Part shown: positions 16,949 through 25,231 of the stretch, in pieces
How the letters are laid out: each line of letters starts with the position of its first letter
Numbering within the stretch: the first letter of the stretch is position 1
Assembly (NCBI GenBank): GCA_964478415.1
Contig: CAYZII010000014.1
Span: 1-33,215 of the forward strand
Direction of reading: 5' to 3'
Origin: Sulfuricystis sp964478415
GTDB taxonomy: Bacteria > Pseudomonadota > Gammaproteobacteria > Burkholderiales > Rhodocyclaceae
Length of the DNA stretch: 33,215 nt
Program-made: the position numbers and the translations under genes
The notes under the pieces: generated by a model
The model's database searches: none
What the model saw: only the letters and a program-made list of their open reading frames with translations
Told to the model about the DNA's origin: nothing

Positions 16949-18096
16949 TGCTTTTCTGGGTGCTCTTCGACGACGCGTGCGCCGGGCTTCACACCTTCTT
17001 TCTCGAGCGAGAGCACGATGCGCTCGCCCTCCGCCAGACCCTCGCGCACTTCGGTCCATTCCCAGTTCGCAAGCCCCGACTGAATCGTGCGCGCCTCGAG
17101 GCGGCCATCATCATTGATGCGCAGCACGCGGTTGCCTTCCTGCAATGCGGCGGTGGGAATGCGCAGCGCATTCTCACGCGCTTCCAGCAGGATTTCGACG
17201 TCGGCGCTGTAGCCGACCAACAGGCCCCGCGCCTCGTCGGGCGAGACGAAGTCGACTTCGATATCGACAGTGCGGGCCTGCTTCTCGACGGCCGTCACAT
17301 ACGGCGCAACGCGCCGCACGCGGCCTTCGAAGACGCGGTTTGGCAACGCGTCGATGCGGATGCGTACCGTCTGTCCTGGCTGGATTTTCGGCGCGTCGAG
17401 CTCGTCCATCGGTGCCTTCACATATAGGCAGCTGTCATCGATGAGATCGATCGCCGGTGGCGTCGGCACGCCGGGCGGCGAGGGTGTCGAGTATTCGCCG
17501 ACCTCACCGACGATCTTCGCCACCGTGCCGGCGAAAGGCGCGACGATCACGGTGCGGCCGAGATCAGCGCGCGCCGCGGCAAGCTGGCGCTCGGCGGTGA
17601 CGACATCCTTGTTGGCGCTGACACAGGACGTGCGCCGCGCCTTGGCCTCGGTGCGCGCGGCTTCTGCGCGCGAAGCGGAAATGAAGCCTTGCGCGGCAAG
17701 CGCCTCCTGGCGCTGCGCCTCACGTTCGGCGTTCTCGGCGACGGTGCAGGCTTCCTGTGCGCGGCTTCTCATCGTGGCGAGTTGCGCCTCGGCCACCTGC
17801 GCGCGCGCGGCAAGGTCGTCGCGCCACAGCCGCATCAGCACCTGACCGGCCTCGACGCGGTCGCCTTCTTTCACGCCGAGATATTCGATGCGCCCGCCAA
17901 GGATCGTCGACAACTTAGTGCGCTGGCAGGCCTCGACACTGCCGGCGCGGGTATTGGCCAGGGTGGCCTCGACCCTGCCGGCAGCGACGGTATAAACCCG
18001 TACCGGAATCGGTTTCGGGCGCGTAAACCACCAGCCCGCAGCAGCCACAAGCGCAACGACGAGCGCAAGAACGATGAGGCGCAGAACGGGCTTCAT
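16945..18096 (-). CDS. MacA-like periplasmic adaptor (membrane fusion) protein
   Basis: This is a 383-aa membrane fusion protein. It has an N-terminal membrane anchor at about 5-24, a split lipoyl domain (ILGGRIEYLGVKEGDRVEAG at about 66-84 and VIVAPFAGTVAKIVGEVGE at about 183-201), an alpha-helical coiled hairpin at about 95-180 and beta-barrel and membrane-proximal domains up to the C-terminus. It would bridge the inner-membrane ABC permeases to an outer-membrane channel; no TolC-like gene is in the window. The ATG overlaps the SMR stop as ATGA. Cysteines near 117 and 158 in the hairpin are unusual and could form a disulfide. Confidence 0.88.
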   Translation of the reverse strand: MKPVLRLIVLALVVALVAAAGWWFTRPKPIPVRVYTVAAGRVEATLANTRAGSVEACQRTKLSTILGGRIEYLGVKEGDRVEAGQVLMRLWRDDLAARAQVAEAQLATMRSRAQEACTVAENAEREAQRQEALAAQGFISASRAEAARTEAKARRTSCVSANKDVVTAERQLAAARADLGRTVIVAPFAGTVAKIVGEVGEYSTPSPPGVPTPPAIDLIDDSCLYVKAPMDELDAPKIQPGQTVRIRIDALPNRVFEGRVRRVAPYVTAVEKQARTVDIEVDFVSPDEARGLLVGYSADVEILLEARENALRIPTAALQEGNRVLRINDDGRLEARTIQSGLANWEWTEVREGLAEGERIVLSLEKEGVKPGARVVEEHPEKQ

Positions 18097-18434
18097 TTCG
18101 TTACCAGTTTGAGTCCGAGGATGCCGGCCACGATCAGACCGATCGAGACCAGCCGCGCGGCATCGCGCGATTCGTCGAAGAGCAGCATGCCGAGTATCGC
18201 CGTGCCGACGGCGCCGATGCCGGTCCACACCGCATAGGCGGTGCCGACCGGCAGGCTCTTCAGCGACCAGCCGAGCAACACCACCGAGGCCACCATACCG
18301 ATGACCGTCCCGATGCTGGGCCAAAAGCGGCTGAAGCCATCGGTGTATTTGAGGCCGATCGCCCAGCCGACCTCGCACAGGCCCGCAGCCAGGAGAACGA
18401 GCCAGGCTAACGAGAGAGGGGAGGTTTGCGACAT
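18093..18434 (-). CDS. gdx: SMR family exporter, Gdx/SugE-type
   Basis: This is a four-helix small multidrug resistance protein of 113 aa. The essential glutamate is E21 in LCEVGWAIGLKYTDGF. The segment LPVGTAYAVWTGIGAVGTAILG carries the Gdx/SugE-type signature rather than that of EmrE. Gdx proteins export guanidinium in exchange for protons. No guanidine riboswitch can fit in the 13-base gap after hemL, so expression probably depends on read-through from hemL. It is translationally coupled to the adaptor gene, which is an unusual partner. The functional call is from family knowledge only. Confidence 0.85.
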   Translation of the reverse strand: MSQTSPLSLAWLVLLAAGLCEVGWAIGLKYTDGFSRFWPSIGTVIGMVASVVLLGWSLKSLPVGTAYAVWTGIGAVGTAILGMLLFDESRDAARLVSIGLIVAGILGLKLVTK

Positions 18435-18447
18435 CCCGAGTCTAGCC

Positions 18448-19728
18448 TTAAGCGCCCGCGAAAACCGCCTCGGCTGCCGCTATCGTGGCCGCAATATCGG
18501 CATCCGAATGTGCGGCCGAGATGAAGCCGGCCTCGAAGGCCGACGGCGCGAGATAGACGCCTTTCTCGAGCATGGCGTGGAAGAAGCGGTTGAAAGCCTC
18601 CCTGTCGCAGGCCATCACTTCGGCATACGAAGTCGGTGGCGTGGCGGCAAAGTAGAGGCCGAACATGCCGCCGACCGACTGGGCGCTGAAGGTGACCTGA
18701 TGCTTCTTCGCCGCCGCGACGAGGCCCGCGGTGAGCGCTTCGGCCTTCGCCGTCAAGGCCTCGTAAAAACCCGGCTGGGCAATTTTCTTCAGCGTCGCCA
18801 GCCCTGCCGCCACCGACAATGGGTTGCCGGAGAGGGTACCGGCCTGATAAACGGGACCCAGCGGAGCGATTTTTTCCATGATCTCGCGTCGCCCCCCAAA
18901 AGCGCCCAAAGGGAGTCCGCCGCCAATGACCTTGCCGAACGTCGACAAATCCGGCGTGATGCCGTAAAGCCCTTGCGCCGATTGCGGGCCTACGCGAAAC
19001 CCGGTCATCACCTCGTCGAAGATCAGCACCGCGCCATAGCGCGTGCACAGCTCGCGCATCGTCTGGAGAAACTCGGGCTTAGGCTTGACGAGGTTCATGT
19101 TGCCAGCCACCGGCTCGACGATGACACAAGCGATCTTGTCGCCATGCCGGGCGAAGGCATCACGTAGCTGCTGCGCGTCGTTGTAGTCGAGTACCAAGGT
19201 GTGCTGCGCCAGATCGGCTGGCACACCGGCGGAGGACGGATTGCCGAAGGTGAGCATGCCGGAACCCGCCTTCACCAGCAGGCTGTCGGCATGACCGTGG
19301 TAGCAGCCTTCGAATTTGATCAGCATGTCGCGGCCGGTATGCCCGCGCGCTAGACGGATCGCGCTCATCGCCGCCTCGGTGCCGGAAGAGACGAGGCGTA
19401 CCATCTCCAAGCTCGGCACCCGCTCGACAAGCAGCTCCGCGAGCTCGATCTCGGCTTCTGTCGGCGCACCAAAAGAGAGCCCCTTCGCAGCGGCCTCCTG
19501 CACGGCCTTGACCGTCTCCGGATCGGCATGGCCGAGAATCAGCGGCCCCCAGGAACCGACATAGTCGATGTAGCGCTTGCCATCGGCATCCCAGACATAG
19601 GCGCCTTCGCCACGCGTGATGAAGCGCGGCACGCCGCCCACCGAGCGGAAGGCGCGCACGGGAGAATTCACCCCGCCGGGTATGGTCTGCTGGGCGCGCA
19701 GGAACAGGGTTTCATTGCGACTGCTCAT
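18448..19728 (-). CDS. hemL: Glutamate-1-semialdehyde 2,1-aminomutase
   Basis: This is a PLP enzyme of 426 aa, the usual length, making 5-aminolevulinate for tetrapyrroles by the C5 pathway. The PLP lysine is K266 in STFGKVIGGGLPLGAFGG, with FDEVMTGFR at about 237-245 and SSGTEAAMSAIRLAR at 114-128. The start is the ATG giving MSSRNETLF: an AGGA lies nine bases upstream, whereas the in-frame ATG three codons earlier touches that AGGA. The chosen start overlaps the thiE stop as ATGA, so hemL is coupled to thiamine genes. Confidence 0.97.
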   Translation of the reverse strand: MSSRNETLFLRAQQTIPGGVNSPVRAFRSVGGVPRFITRGEGAYVWDADGKRYIDYVGSWGPLILGHADPETVKAVQEAAAKGLSFGAPTEAEIELAELLVERVPSLEMVRLVSSGTEAAMSAIRLARGHTGRDMLIKFEGCYHGHADSLLVKAGSGMLTFGNPSSAGVPADLAQHTLVLDYNDAQQLRDAFARHGDKIACVIVEPVAGNMNLVKPKPEFLQTMRELCTRYGAVLIFDEVMTGFRVGPQSAQGLYGITPDLSTFGKVIGGGLPLGAFGGRREIMEKIAPLGPVYQAGTLSGNPLSVAAGLATLKKIAQPGFYEALTAKAEALTAGLVAAAKKHQVTFSAQSVGGMFGLYFAATPPTSYAEVMACDREAFNRFFHAMLEKGVYLAPSAFEAGFISAAHSDADIAATIAAAEAVFAGA

Positions 19729-20381
19729 GAATGACATTCCTTGAACAACTGGTGAAATCTTTCGGCTTGCCGACGAATGTCCATCGCATCGAACAGAGCC
19801 GACAATACGGCGATCATGTCGGCGCCGGCTTCGAACACCTGACGCGCGTTTTCGGTCGTAATGCCGCCGATGCCGACCACCGGCACCGAGAAGCGCTGTT
19901 TCGCCGCCCGGATCACCTCGAGCGAGGCACGCGTCGCCTGCGGCTTGGTTTGCGACGGAAACAGGCTGCCAAAGGCGATGTAATCGGCGCCGGCTTCCAC
20001 CGCTACCTCGGCGCGCGCCAGATCGTCGTAACAGGAGACGCCCAGGATACGGTTCGGGCCGAGAGCCTGGCGCGCCGTTTCGAGGTTGCCACCCGGCAGG
20101 TCGTCGCGCCCGACGTGGGCGCCATGCGCGCCGATCTCGACTGCCAGCCAGACATCGTCGTTGATGATCAGCCTGGCGCCATAGGCGTTGCAGATCTTCA
20201 GCAATGCGCTCGCTTCGATACGGCGCAACGAGGGCGGAGCGCTCTTGTTGCGGTATTGCAGCCAGCGCACCCCGCCTTGCAAGGCGCTCTCGACGAGCGC
20301 GGCTAGGCGCGGCAGCAGATTGTCTTCGGGCGTCAGCGCGTAGATGCCCGCTAGCGGCAAATCGCGTTCAACCGTAGGCAT
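19725..20381 (-). CDS. thiE: Thiamine phosphate synthase
   Basis: This is a TIM-barrel enzyme of 218 aa that joins HMP pyrophosphate with the thiazole phosphate. Visible motifs are QYRNK at 42-46, LIINDD at 71-76, HVGRDDLPG at 89-97, the phosphate-binding GSLFPSQTK at 138-146 and VGIGGI at 169-174. The ATG was chosen because the much longer upstream extension is a shadow of thiD. It overlaps thiD by 14 bases and hemL by four. thiE and thiD make consecutive steps in thiamine phosphate assembly, so the pairing fits. Confidence 0.95.
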   Translation of the reverse strand: MPTVERDLPLAGIYALTPEDNLLPRLAALVESALQGGVRWLQYRNKSAPPSLRRIEASALLKICNAYGARLIINDDVWLAVEIGAHGAHVGRDDLPGGNLETARQALGPNRILGVSCYDDLARAEVAVEAGADYIAFGSLFPSQTKPQATRASLEVIRAAKQRFSVPVVGIGGITTENARQVFEAGADMIAVLSALFDAMDIRRQAERFHQLFKECHS

Positions 20382-21213
20382 GATCGGACTCCGGGGCGTC
20401 GGCGAGCGGCTGGCTTGCGCCCTGCCACAGCCGGTTCGGGAGATACTGCCCCATGCCCGGCCGGCAGCCTGCCGCCAGGCTTTGCCAGGTGTATTCCTGT
20501 GCCGCGCGTACGGCCTCCGGCAGGACCTGTCCCCACGCGAGGTTGGCGGCGATCGCCGAGGCGAGCGTGCAGCCCGAACCGTGGAAACTGCCAGGCAGCC
20601 GTTCCCACTCGTCCCGCCGCAACGGCCCGTGGGATCCATAGAGGGTATTGACGACACTCAGGCCGGGTTCGTGCGTGCCGGTGATCAGCACATGGGCACA
20701 ACCCGCGTCGATCAGCCGGTGCGCACAGACCGACAGATCGGAGACCGCAGGCCCCAGCTCCTGCGCCAGCCGCCGCGCTTCGAGACTGTTCGGCGTCAGA
20801 CAGTCGGTGAGCGGTAGGATCAGTTCGATCAGAGCGTCGATCGCCTCCTCGTCGGCGAAGACATCGCCGCGTCCCGAGGCCAGCACCGGGTCGAACACCA
20901 CCGGCGTATCGGGATAGTCCGAGAGCACTTCGGCCACCACGGCGATCGTCTCGACGCTGCCGAGCAGACCGAGCTTGAAGGCGGCCACCGGCATGTCGGC
21001 GAGCAGGGTGCGCGCCTGGGCGGCCACCGTATCGGCATCGAGCGGCAGCAGTTCCTCCACACCCACCGTGTCCTGAACCGTCAATGCCGTCACCACCGTC
21101 AGCGGGTGACAGCCATGGGCGGCAAGCGTGAGGAGATCGGCCTGCATCCCCGCCCCGCAGGTGGGATCGGAAGCGGCGATGCTCATGACGACGGGCGGAG
21201 CGGTGACGGGCAT
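20368..21213 (-). CDS. thiD: Hydroxymethylpyrimidine (phosphate) kinase
   Basis: This is a ribokinase-fold kinase of 281 aa that phosphorylates HMP and HMP-P for thiamine synthesis. It shows SDPTCGAGMQAD near the N-terminus (substrate loop), VFDPVLASGRGD in the middle, LTPNSLEA and the anion-hole GSGCTLASAIA near the C-terminus. I use the ATG; a TTG 18 bases upstream is possible. No clear ribosome site is visible. It lies 30 bases after the photolyase gene and overlaps thiE by 14 bases. Confidence 0.93.
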   Translation of the reverse strand: MPVTAPPVVMSIAASDPTCGAGMQADLLTLAAHGCHPLTVVTALTVQDTVGVEELLPLDADTVAAQARTLLADMPVAAFKLGLLGSVETIAVVAEVLSDYPDTPVVFDPVLASGRGDVFADEEAIDALIELILPLTDCLTPNSLEARRLAQELGPAVSDLSVCAHRLIDAGCAHVLITGTHEPGLSVVNTLYGSHGPLRRDEWERLPGSFHGSGCTLASAIAANLAWGQVLPEAVRAAQEYTWQSLAAGCRPGMGQYLPNRLWQGASQPLADAPESDHAYG

Positions 21214-21243
21214 GGCGGCGTGGCGTGTCAAGATGGGCTCATT

Positions 21244-22704
21244 CTAACTTGAGCGAGCCCGGTCTCGATGGACGAGCCGGCCGAATCGCGCCAGCGTCCT
21301 CTGACGGGCCACGGCATGATCGACGATCGGCGGCGGGTAAGCGGCTGGCGGCTTTTCCATGCGCCACGGGGCATGGAGGAACCTGGCGGGCACCCCGGCG
21401 AGCTCTGGCACATAGCGGCGGATGAACCTGCCTTCGGGATCGAATTTCTCCGATTGGGTGACAGGATTGAAGATGCGGAACCAGGGTTGCGCATCGCAGC
21501 CGGTGCCCGCCGCCCATTGCCAGCCGCCGTTGTTCGAGGCGAGCTCAAAGTCGAGCAGGAGTGCGGCGAAATGCCGCTCTCCCAGCCGCCAATCGATGCC
21601 GAGATCCTTGGTCAGGAACGAGGCCGTCACCATGCGCAGCCGGTTGTGCATCCAGCCGGTCTGCCGTAGCTGACGCATCGCCGCATCGACGAGCGGGTAA
21701 CCGGTGCGCCCTTCCCGCCAGGCTTCGAACAGTTCGGGCGCATCTTCCCAGACCAGCGCATCGAATTTACGCTGGTAGCAATGCGCGACCACATCCGGCC
21801 GGTGCCATAGGATCATCTGGTAGAACTCGCGCCAGATGAGCTCATTCAGCCAGGCTGCCGCGCCCTGGCCCTCCCGTGTGAGGCTTCTTTCCAAGGCTGC
21901 GGCGACCAGCCGGCGAATCGACACGGTGCCAAAGCGCAGGTGGGGGGAAAGATAGGAAACGCCTTTGATGGCCGGAAAATCTCGCGTTGCGTGATAGCGG
22001 TCGATGCGGCTGAGAAAGTCTTCGAACAGCCGTGCCCCGCCCAACATGCCCGCTGGCACTTTCAGATCGGTGGGCTGAAAACCGAGCGCCTCGAGCGGTG
22101 GCAATCCGGGCGCTCCGCCGGGAGCCGACCCATTGCGAAAATTCGGCGCTGACGGAACGGCATCCGGCAGTGCCAGTTGGCCGGGGCGGGGCGTGCAGTC
22201 GTGTTCGGCGAGATCGGCAGCGGTAAGGCGCGCACGCCAGGCGCGCGCATAAGGCGTGAAGACGGAAAAGGGCGTGCCGGCCTGCGTGAGGATTTCGTCG
22301 CGTTCGAAGATCGTCTGATCCTTGTGGTCGATAAAGGCGCGGCCTTCGGCGGCAAGCCGGGCGGCGACCAACGCATCACGGGAGCGCGCATCGGGTTCGT
22401 AATCGCGGTTGGCATGCACGACGGCCACACCCAGCGCAGCGGCCAGCCGCGGTATCTCCTCGACCGCGCGGCCATGAGCCACGATCAGCCCGCCGCCCTT
22501 CTTGCGCAGGCCTAGATCGAGTTCGCACAAAGAACGATGGATGAAATCGACGCGCCGGTCCTGCGCCGGCAAACCGGCCAAGAGGTCGGTGTCGAAAACG
22601 AAGGTGCAATAAACCCGATCTGCCCCCCGCAATGCAGCAGCGAGAGCGGCATGGTCGAAGTCACGCAGATCGCGGCGGAACCAGACGAGGGCGGCATTTT
22701 CCAT
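21244..22704 (-). CDS. phrB: Deoxyribodipyrimidine photolyase
   Basis: This is a class I cyclobutane pyrimidine dimer photolyase of 486 aa. The N-terminal antenna domain opens LVWFRRDLRDFDHAAL. The FAD domain has LNELIWREFYQMI, MHNRLRMVTASFLTKDL and the FELASNNGGWQWAAGTGCDAQPWFRIFNP family signature, including the asparagine and tryptophan residues expected near FAD. It repairs UV dimers using light. The ATG was preferred to the GTG one codon earlier. It is divergent from yqgE with about 24 bases between start codons, and thiD follows in the same direction. Confidence 0.95.
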   Translation of the reverse strand: MENAALVWFRRDLRDFDHAALAAALRGADRVYCTFVFDTDLLAGLPAQDRRVDFIHRSLCELDLGLRKKGGGLIVAHGRAVEEIPRLAAALGVAVVHANRDYEPDARSRDALVAARLAAEGRAFIDHKDQTIFERDEILTQAGTPFSVFTPYARAWRARLTAADLAEHDCTPRPGQLALPDAVPSAPNFRNGSAPGGAPGLPPLEALGFQPTDLKVPAGMLGGARLFEDFLSRIDRYHATRDFPAIKGVSYLSPHLRFGTVSIRRLVAAALERSLTREGQGAAAWLNELIWREFYQMILWHRPDVVAHCYQRKFDALVWEDAPELFEAWREGRTGYPLVDAAMRQLRQTGWMHNRLRMVTASFLTKDLGIDWRLGERHFAALLLDFELASNNGGWQWAAGTGCDAQPWFRIFNPVTQSEKFDPEGRFIRRYVPELAGVPARFLHAPWRMEKPPAAYPPPIVDHAVARQRTLARFGRLVHRDRARSS

Positions 22705-22728
22705 CACGAGAGATTACAATGTCCGGTC

Positions 22729-23316
22729 ATGAGCAGCGACAAATTCGATCCCGTCAGTCTCGCGAATCATTTCCTGATCGCGATGCCGTCGATGACCGAT
22801 CCGAATTTCGCGCGCACCCTGACCTATGTGTGTGAGCACAATGCCGAGGGCGCGTTGGGCATCATCGTCAACAAACCGCTTGAAATCGATCTGGCGACCC
22901 TGTTCGAGCGCGTCAGCATGCCTTTGCCGCGCGGCGAACGACTCGAACAATACCGCGGCCGGCCGGTCTATTTCGGCGGCCCGGTACAGACCGACCGCGG
23001 CTTCGTGCTGCACCGCCCCGCAGGCCGCTGGCAATCGACATTGGTCGTCAGCAATGACATAGCTCTGACCAGCTCGCGCGACATCCTCGAATCGATGAGC
23101 GAAAAAGGCGAGCCGGCCGATGTGCTGGTCTCGCTCGGCTATGCCGGCTGGGCACCTGGCCAGCTCGAATGGGAGCTGTCGCAGAATGCCTGGCTGACCG
23201 TCGCCGCGCAACCCGACATCATCTTCTCGCTGCCCGCCGAGGCGCGCCTGTCAGCCGCGCTGAAGCTGTTGGGCATCGACTTCAGCCAGCTCGCCGATGT
23301 CGCCGGCCATGCCTGA
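22729..23316 (+). CDS. YqgE/AlgH family protein (UPF0301)
   Basis: This is a 195-aa protein with the YqgE/AlgH pattern: LANHFLIAMPSMTDPNFARTLTYVCEHN at 11-38, GALGIIVNKPLEIDLATLFE, a central YFGGPVQTDRGFVLH and the C-terminal GYAGWAPGQLEWEL. The precise function is unknown. It is the first gene of the yqgE-ruvX-pyrR-pyrB-pyrC' run, an order also found in Pseudomonas. The ATG was chosen by family length; an out-of-frame ATG lies ten bases upstream. Confidence 0.93.
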   Translation: MSSDKFDPVSLANHFLIAMPSMTDPNFARTLTYVCEHNAEGALGIIVNKPLEIDLATLFERVSMPLPRGERLEQYRGRPVYFGGPVQTDRGFVLHRPAGRWQSTLVVSNDIALTSSRDILESMSEKGEPADVLVSLGYAGWAPGQLEWELSQNAWLTVAAQPDIIFSLPAEARLSAALKLLGIDFSQLADVAGHA

Positions 23317-23764
23317 ACTGGCGCTCGCTACCCAGGAAACTCCGACCGGCCTGGTGATGGCTTTCGATTTCGGAGAAAAGCATATCGGCGTCGCGATCGG
23401 CGAAACTCTGCTGGCCACGGCACGGCCGCTGACGACGATCACTGCCGAGGCCAATGCGCGACGTTTTTCCGCCCTCGACCAGCTGATCGCCACCTGGCAG
23501 CCTGCGTTGCTCGTTGTCGGCCGGCCCGGCCACGTCGATCGTGAGGCCCCGCACCCGTTCGCCAGCCGTTGCGAACGTTTCGCGCGCCAGCTCGCCGGGC
23601 GTTACCGCCTGCCGGTGGAACTCGTCGATGAGCGCTTGAGCTCCTGGGAAGCCGAAAACCGTCTCGCAGGCGCGAAGAGGAAGGAAAACCTCGATGCCGA
23701 AGCCGCCGCGGTCATTCTTCAATCCTGGTTCGCTACCCATGCTGCCAATTCCAGCCGTCGATAA
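23309..23764 (+). CDS. ruvX: RuvX/YqgF Holliday-junction resolvase-like nuclease
   Basis: This is a 151-aa RNase H-fold protein with the opening MAFDFGEKHIGVAIG that carries the first catalytic aspartate, the VVGRP segment in the middle, VELVDERLSSWEA and a final LDAEAAAVILQSW with the last acidic residue. YqgF/RuvX acts in 16S rRNA 5' end processing in E. coli and is annotated as a putative Holliday junction resolvase. An ATG 12 bases earlier is also possible. It overlaps yqgE and pyrR, so the run is probably one transcript. Confidence 0.9.
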   Translation: MPELALATQETPTGLVMAFDFGEKHIGVAIGETLLATARPLTTITAEANARRFSALDQLIATWQPALLVVGRPGHVDREAPHPFASRCERFARQLAGRYRLPVELVDERLSSWEAENRLAGAKRKENLDAEAAAVILQSWFATHAANSSRR

Positions 23765-24245
23765 ACTGATCGACCGCCTGGCCGCACAAATGCGGCCCGC
23801 GCTGGATCCTGCCAGTGTATTGGTCGGCATCCAGAGCGGCGGCGTGCTCGTCGCCGAAGCCCTGCATGCGGCACTCGGTTTGGCCACCCCGTTGGCGACC
23901 ATCGATGTCTCTTTCCACCGCGACGACCATCATCTCGGCAGTGGGCTCAAGGCTGGCGGCCGACTCTCGCATCTCCCTGAAAACGTTGAGGGTGCGCACC
24001 TGATCCTCGTCGATGACGTGCTCTACACAGGGCGTACGGTGCGCGCAGCCTTGAACGAGCTGTTCGACTATGGCCGGCCGGGACGGGTCGACCTGGCCGT
24101 GCTGATCGATCGCGGCGGCCGCGAGTTGCCGATCGCACCCACCTGGTGTGCCTTGACATTGCCCGAACCCCTGCCCGCGGGCGAAAATCTCGACCTCGTG
24201 CGTGCCGAAGACGGGCAACTGATTTTCCGCGTGGGGAAGAAATGA
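23739..24245 (+). CDS. pyrR: PyrR bifunctional pyrimidine regulator / uracil phosphoribosyltransferase
   Basis: This is a 168-aa type I phosphoribosyltransferase with the PRPP-binding loop LVDDVLYTGRT at 90-100, VGIQSGGVLVAEAL at 29-42 and SFHRDDHH at 58-65. In Bacillus PyrR attenuates pyr mRNA; in proteobacteria it sits beside pyrB and is thought to regulate pyr genes by a less clear route. The ATG was chosen inside the end of ruvX because the longer frame lacks homology. It overlaps pyrB as ATGA. If regulatory, it would also affect the restriction genes downstream. Confidence 0.92.
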   Translation: MLPIPAVDKLIDRLAAQMRPALDPASVLVGIQSGGVLVAEALHAALGLATPLATIDVSFHRDDHHLGSGLKAGGRLSHLPENVEGAHLILVDDVLYTGRTVRAALNELFDYGRPGRVDLAVLIDRGGRELPIAPTWCALTLPEPLPAGENLDLVRAEDGQLIFRVGKK

Positions 24246-25231
24246 GTGCTGTCAACCCGCAACTGAACGAGCACGGCGAACTGATCCACCTGATTACCCT
24301 CGAAGGGCTGTCGCGCGAGATGCTGCTTTCGATCCTCGATCGCGCCGAACCCTTCACGACGGTGGCCGAGCGCGAGGTGAAGAAGGTCCCGCTGCTGCGC
24401 GGCAAGAGCGTCTTCAATCTGTTCTTTGAGAACTCGACGCGCACACGCACCACTTTCGAGATCGCCGCGAAACGCCTGTCCGCCGACGTGATCAATCTCA
24501 ACATCAACACCTCCTCGGCGGCGAAGGGCGAATCGCTGCTCGACACGATCGACAACCTCGCGGCGATGCAGGCCGACATGTTCATCGTGCGCCATGCCTC
24601 GAGTGGCGCGCCGTATTTGATCGCGCGGCATCTGGCGGCCACCGGGCGCAACCACATCCATGTGATCAACGCCGGTGATGGCCGTCATGCGCACCCGACC
24701 CAGGGTCTGCTCGACATGTACACGATCCGGCACTACAAGAAGGATTTCACGAAGCTCTCGGTCGCGGTGGTCGGCGACATCCTGCATTCGCGCGTCGCCA
24801 GAAGCCAGCTGCATGCGCTCAGCACGCTGGGCGTGCCGGACATCCGCCTCGTGGGGCCAAAGACGCTGTTGCCCAGCGAGGCCGCGCGCATGATTCCAGG
24901 CGCCCCGCTGACGGTGTATCACCGCCTCGAGGACGGCTTGCGCGGTGTCGATGTCGTGATGATGCTGCGCCTGCAGAACGAGCGTATGCAGGGCGCACTG
25001 CTGCCCTCCCCGCAGGAATACTTCAAGTCCTGGGGACTGACGCCGGAAAAGCTCGCACTCGCCAAACCCGACGCGATCGTGATGCATCCGGGCCCGATGA
25101 ACCGCGGTGTCGAGATCGATTCGGCCGTCGCCGATGGCAGACAAGCGGTGATCCTGCCGCAGGTCACCTTCGGCATCGCGGTGCGCATGGCGGTGATGAG
25201 CCTGCTCGCAGGAGGAGGGTCAGTGCAATGA
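24242..25231 (+). CDS. pyrB: Aspartate carbamoyltransferase catalytic chain
   Basis: This is ATCase of 329 aa, which condenses carbamoyl phosphate and aspartate in UMP synthesis. It has the carbamoyl phosphate loop ENSTRTRTTFE at 63-73, K95 in SSAAKGES, HPTQ at 151-154 and MHPGPMNRG near the C-terminus. It has the N-terminal extension of about 15-20 residues typical of the Pseudomonas-type ATCase that forms a dodecamer with an inactive DHOase-like partner. It overlaps both pyrR and the DNA methyltransferase gene as ATGA. Its usual neighbour pyrC' is pushed 1.6 kb away by the restriction-modification pair. Confidence 0.97.
   Translation: MSAVNPQLNEHGELIHLITLEGLSREMLLSILDRAEPFTTVAEREVKKVPLLRGKSVFNLFFENSTRTRTTFEIAAKRLSADVINLNINTSSAAKGESLLDTIDNLAAMQADMFIVRHASSGAPYLIARHLAATGRNHIHVINAGDGRHAHPTQGLLDMYTIRHYKKDFTKLSVAVVGDILHSRVARSQLHALSTLGVPDIRLVGPKTLLPSEAARMIPGAPLTVYHRLEDGLRGVDVVMMLRLQNERMQGALLPSPQEYFKSWGLTPEKLALAKPDAIVMHPGPMNRGVEIDSAVADGRQAVILPQVTFGIAVRMAVMSLLAGGGSVQ

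Noticed and set aside
18448..18452. Intrinsic terminator between hemL and the SMR gene
   Set aside because: The gap is only 13 bases and has no hairpin or T-tract.
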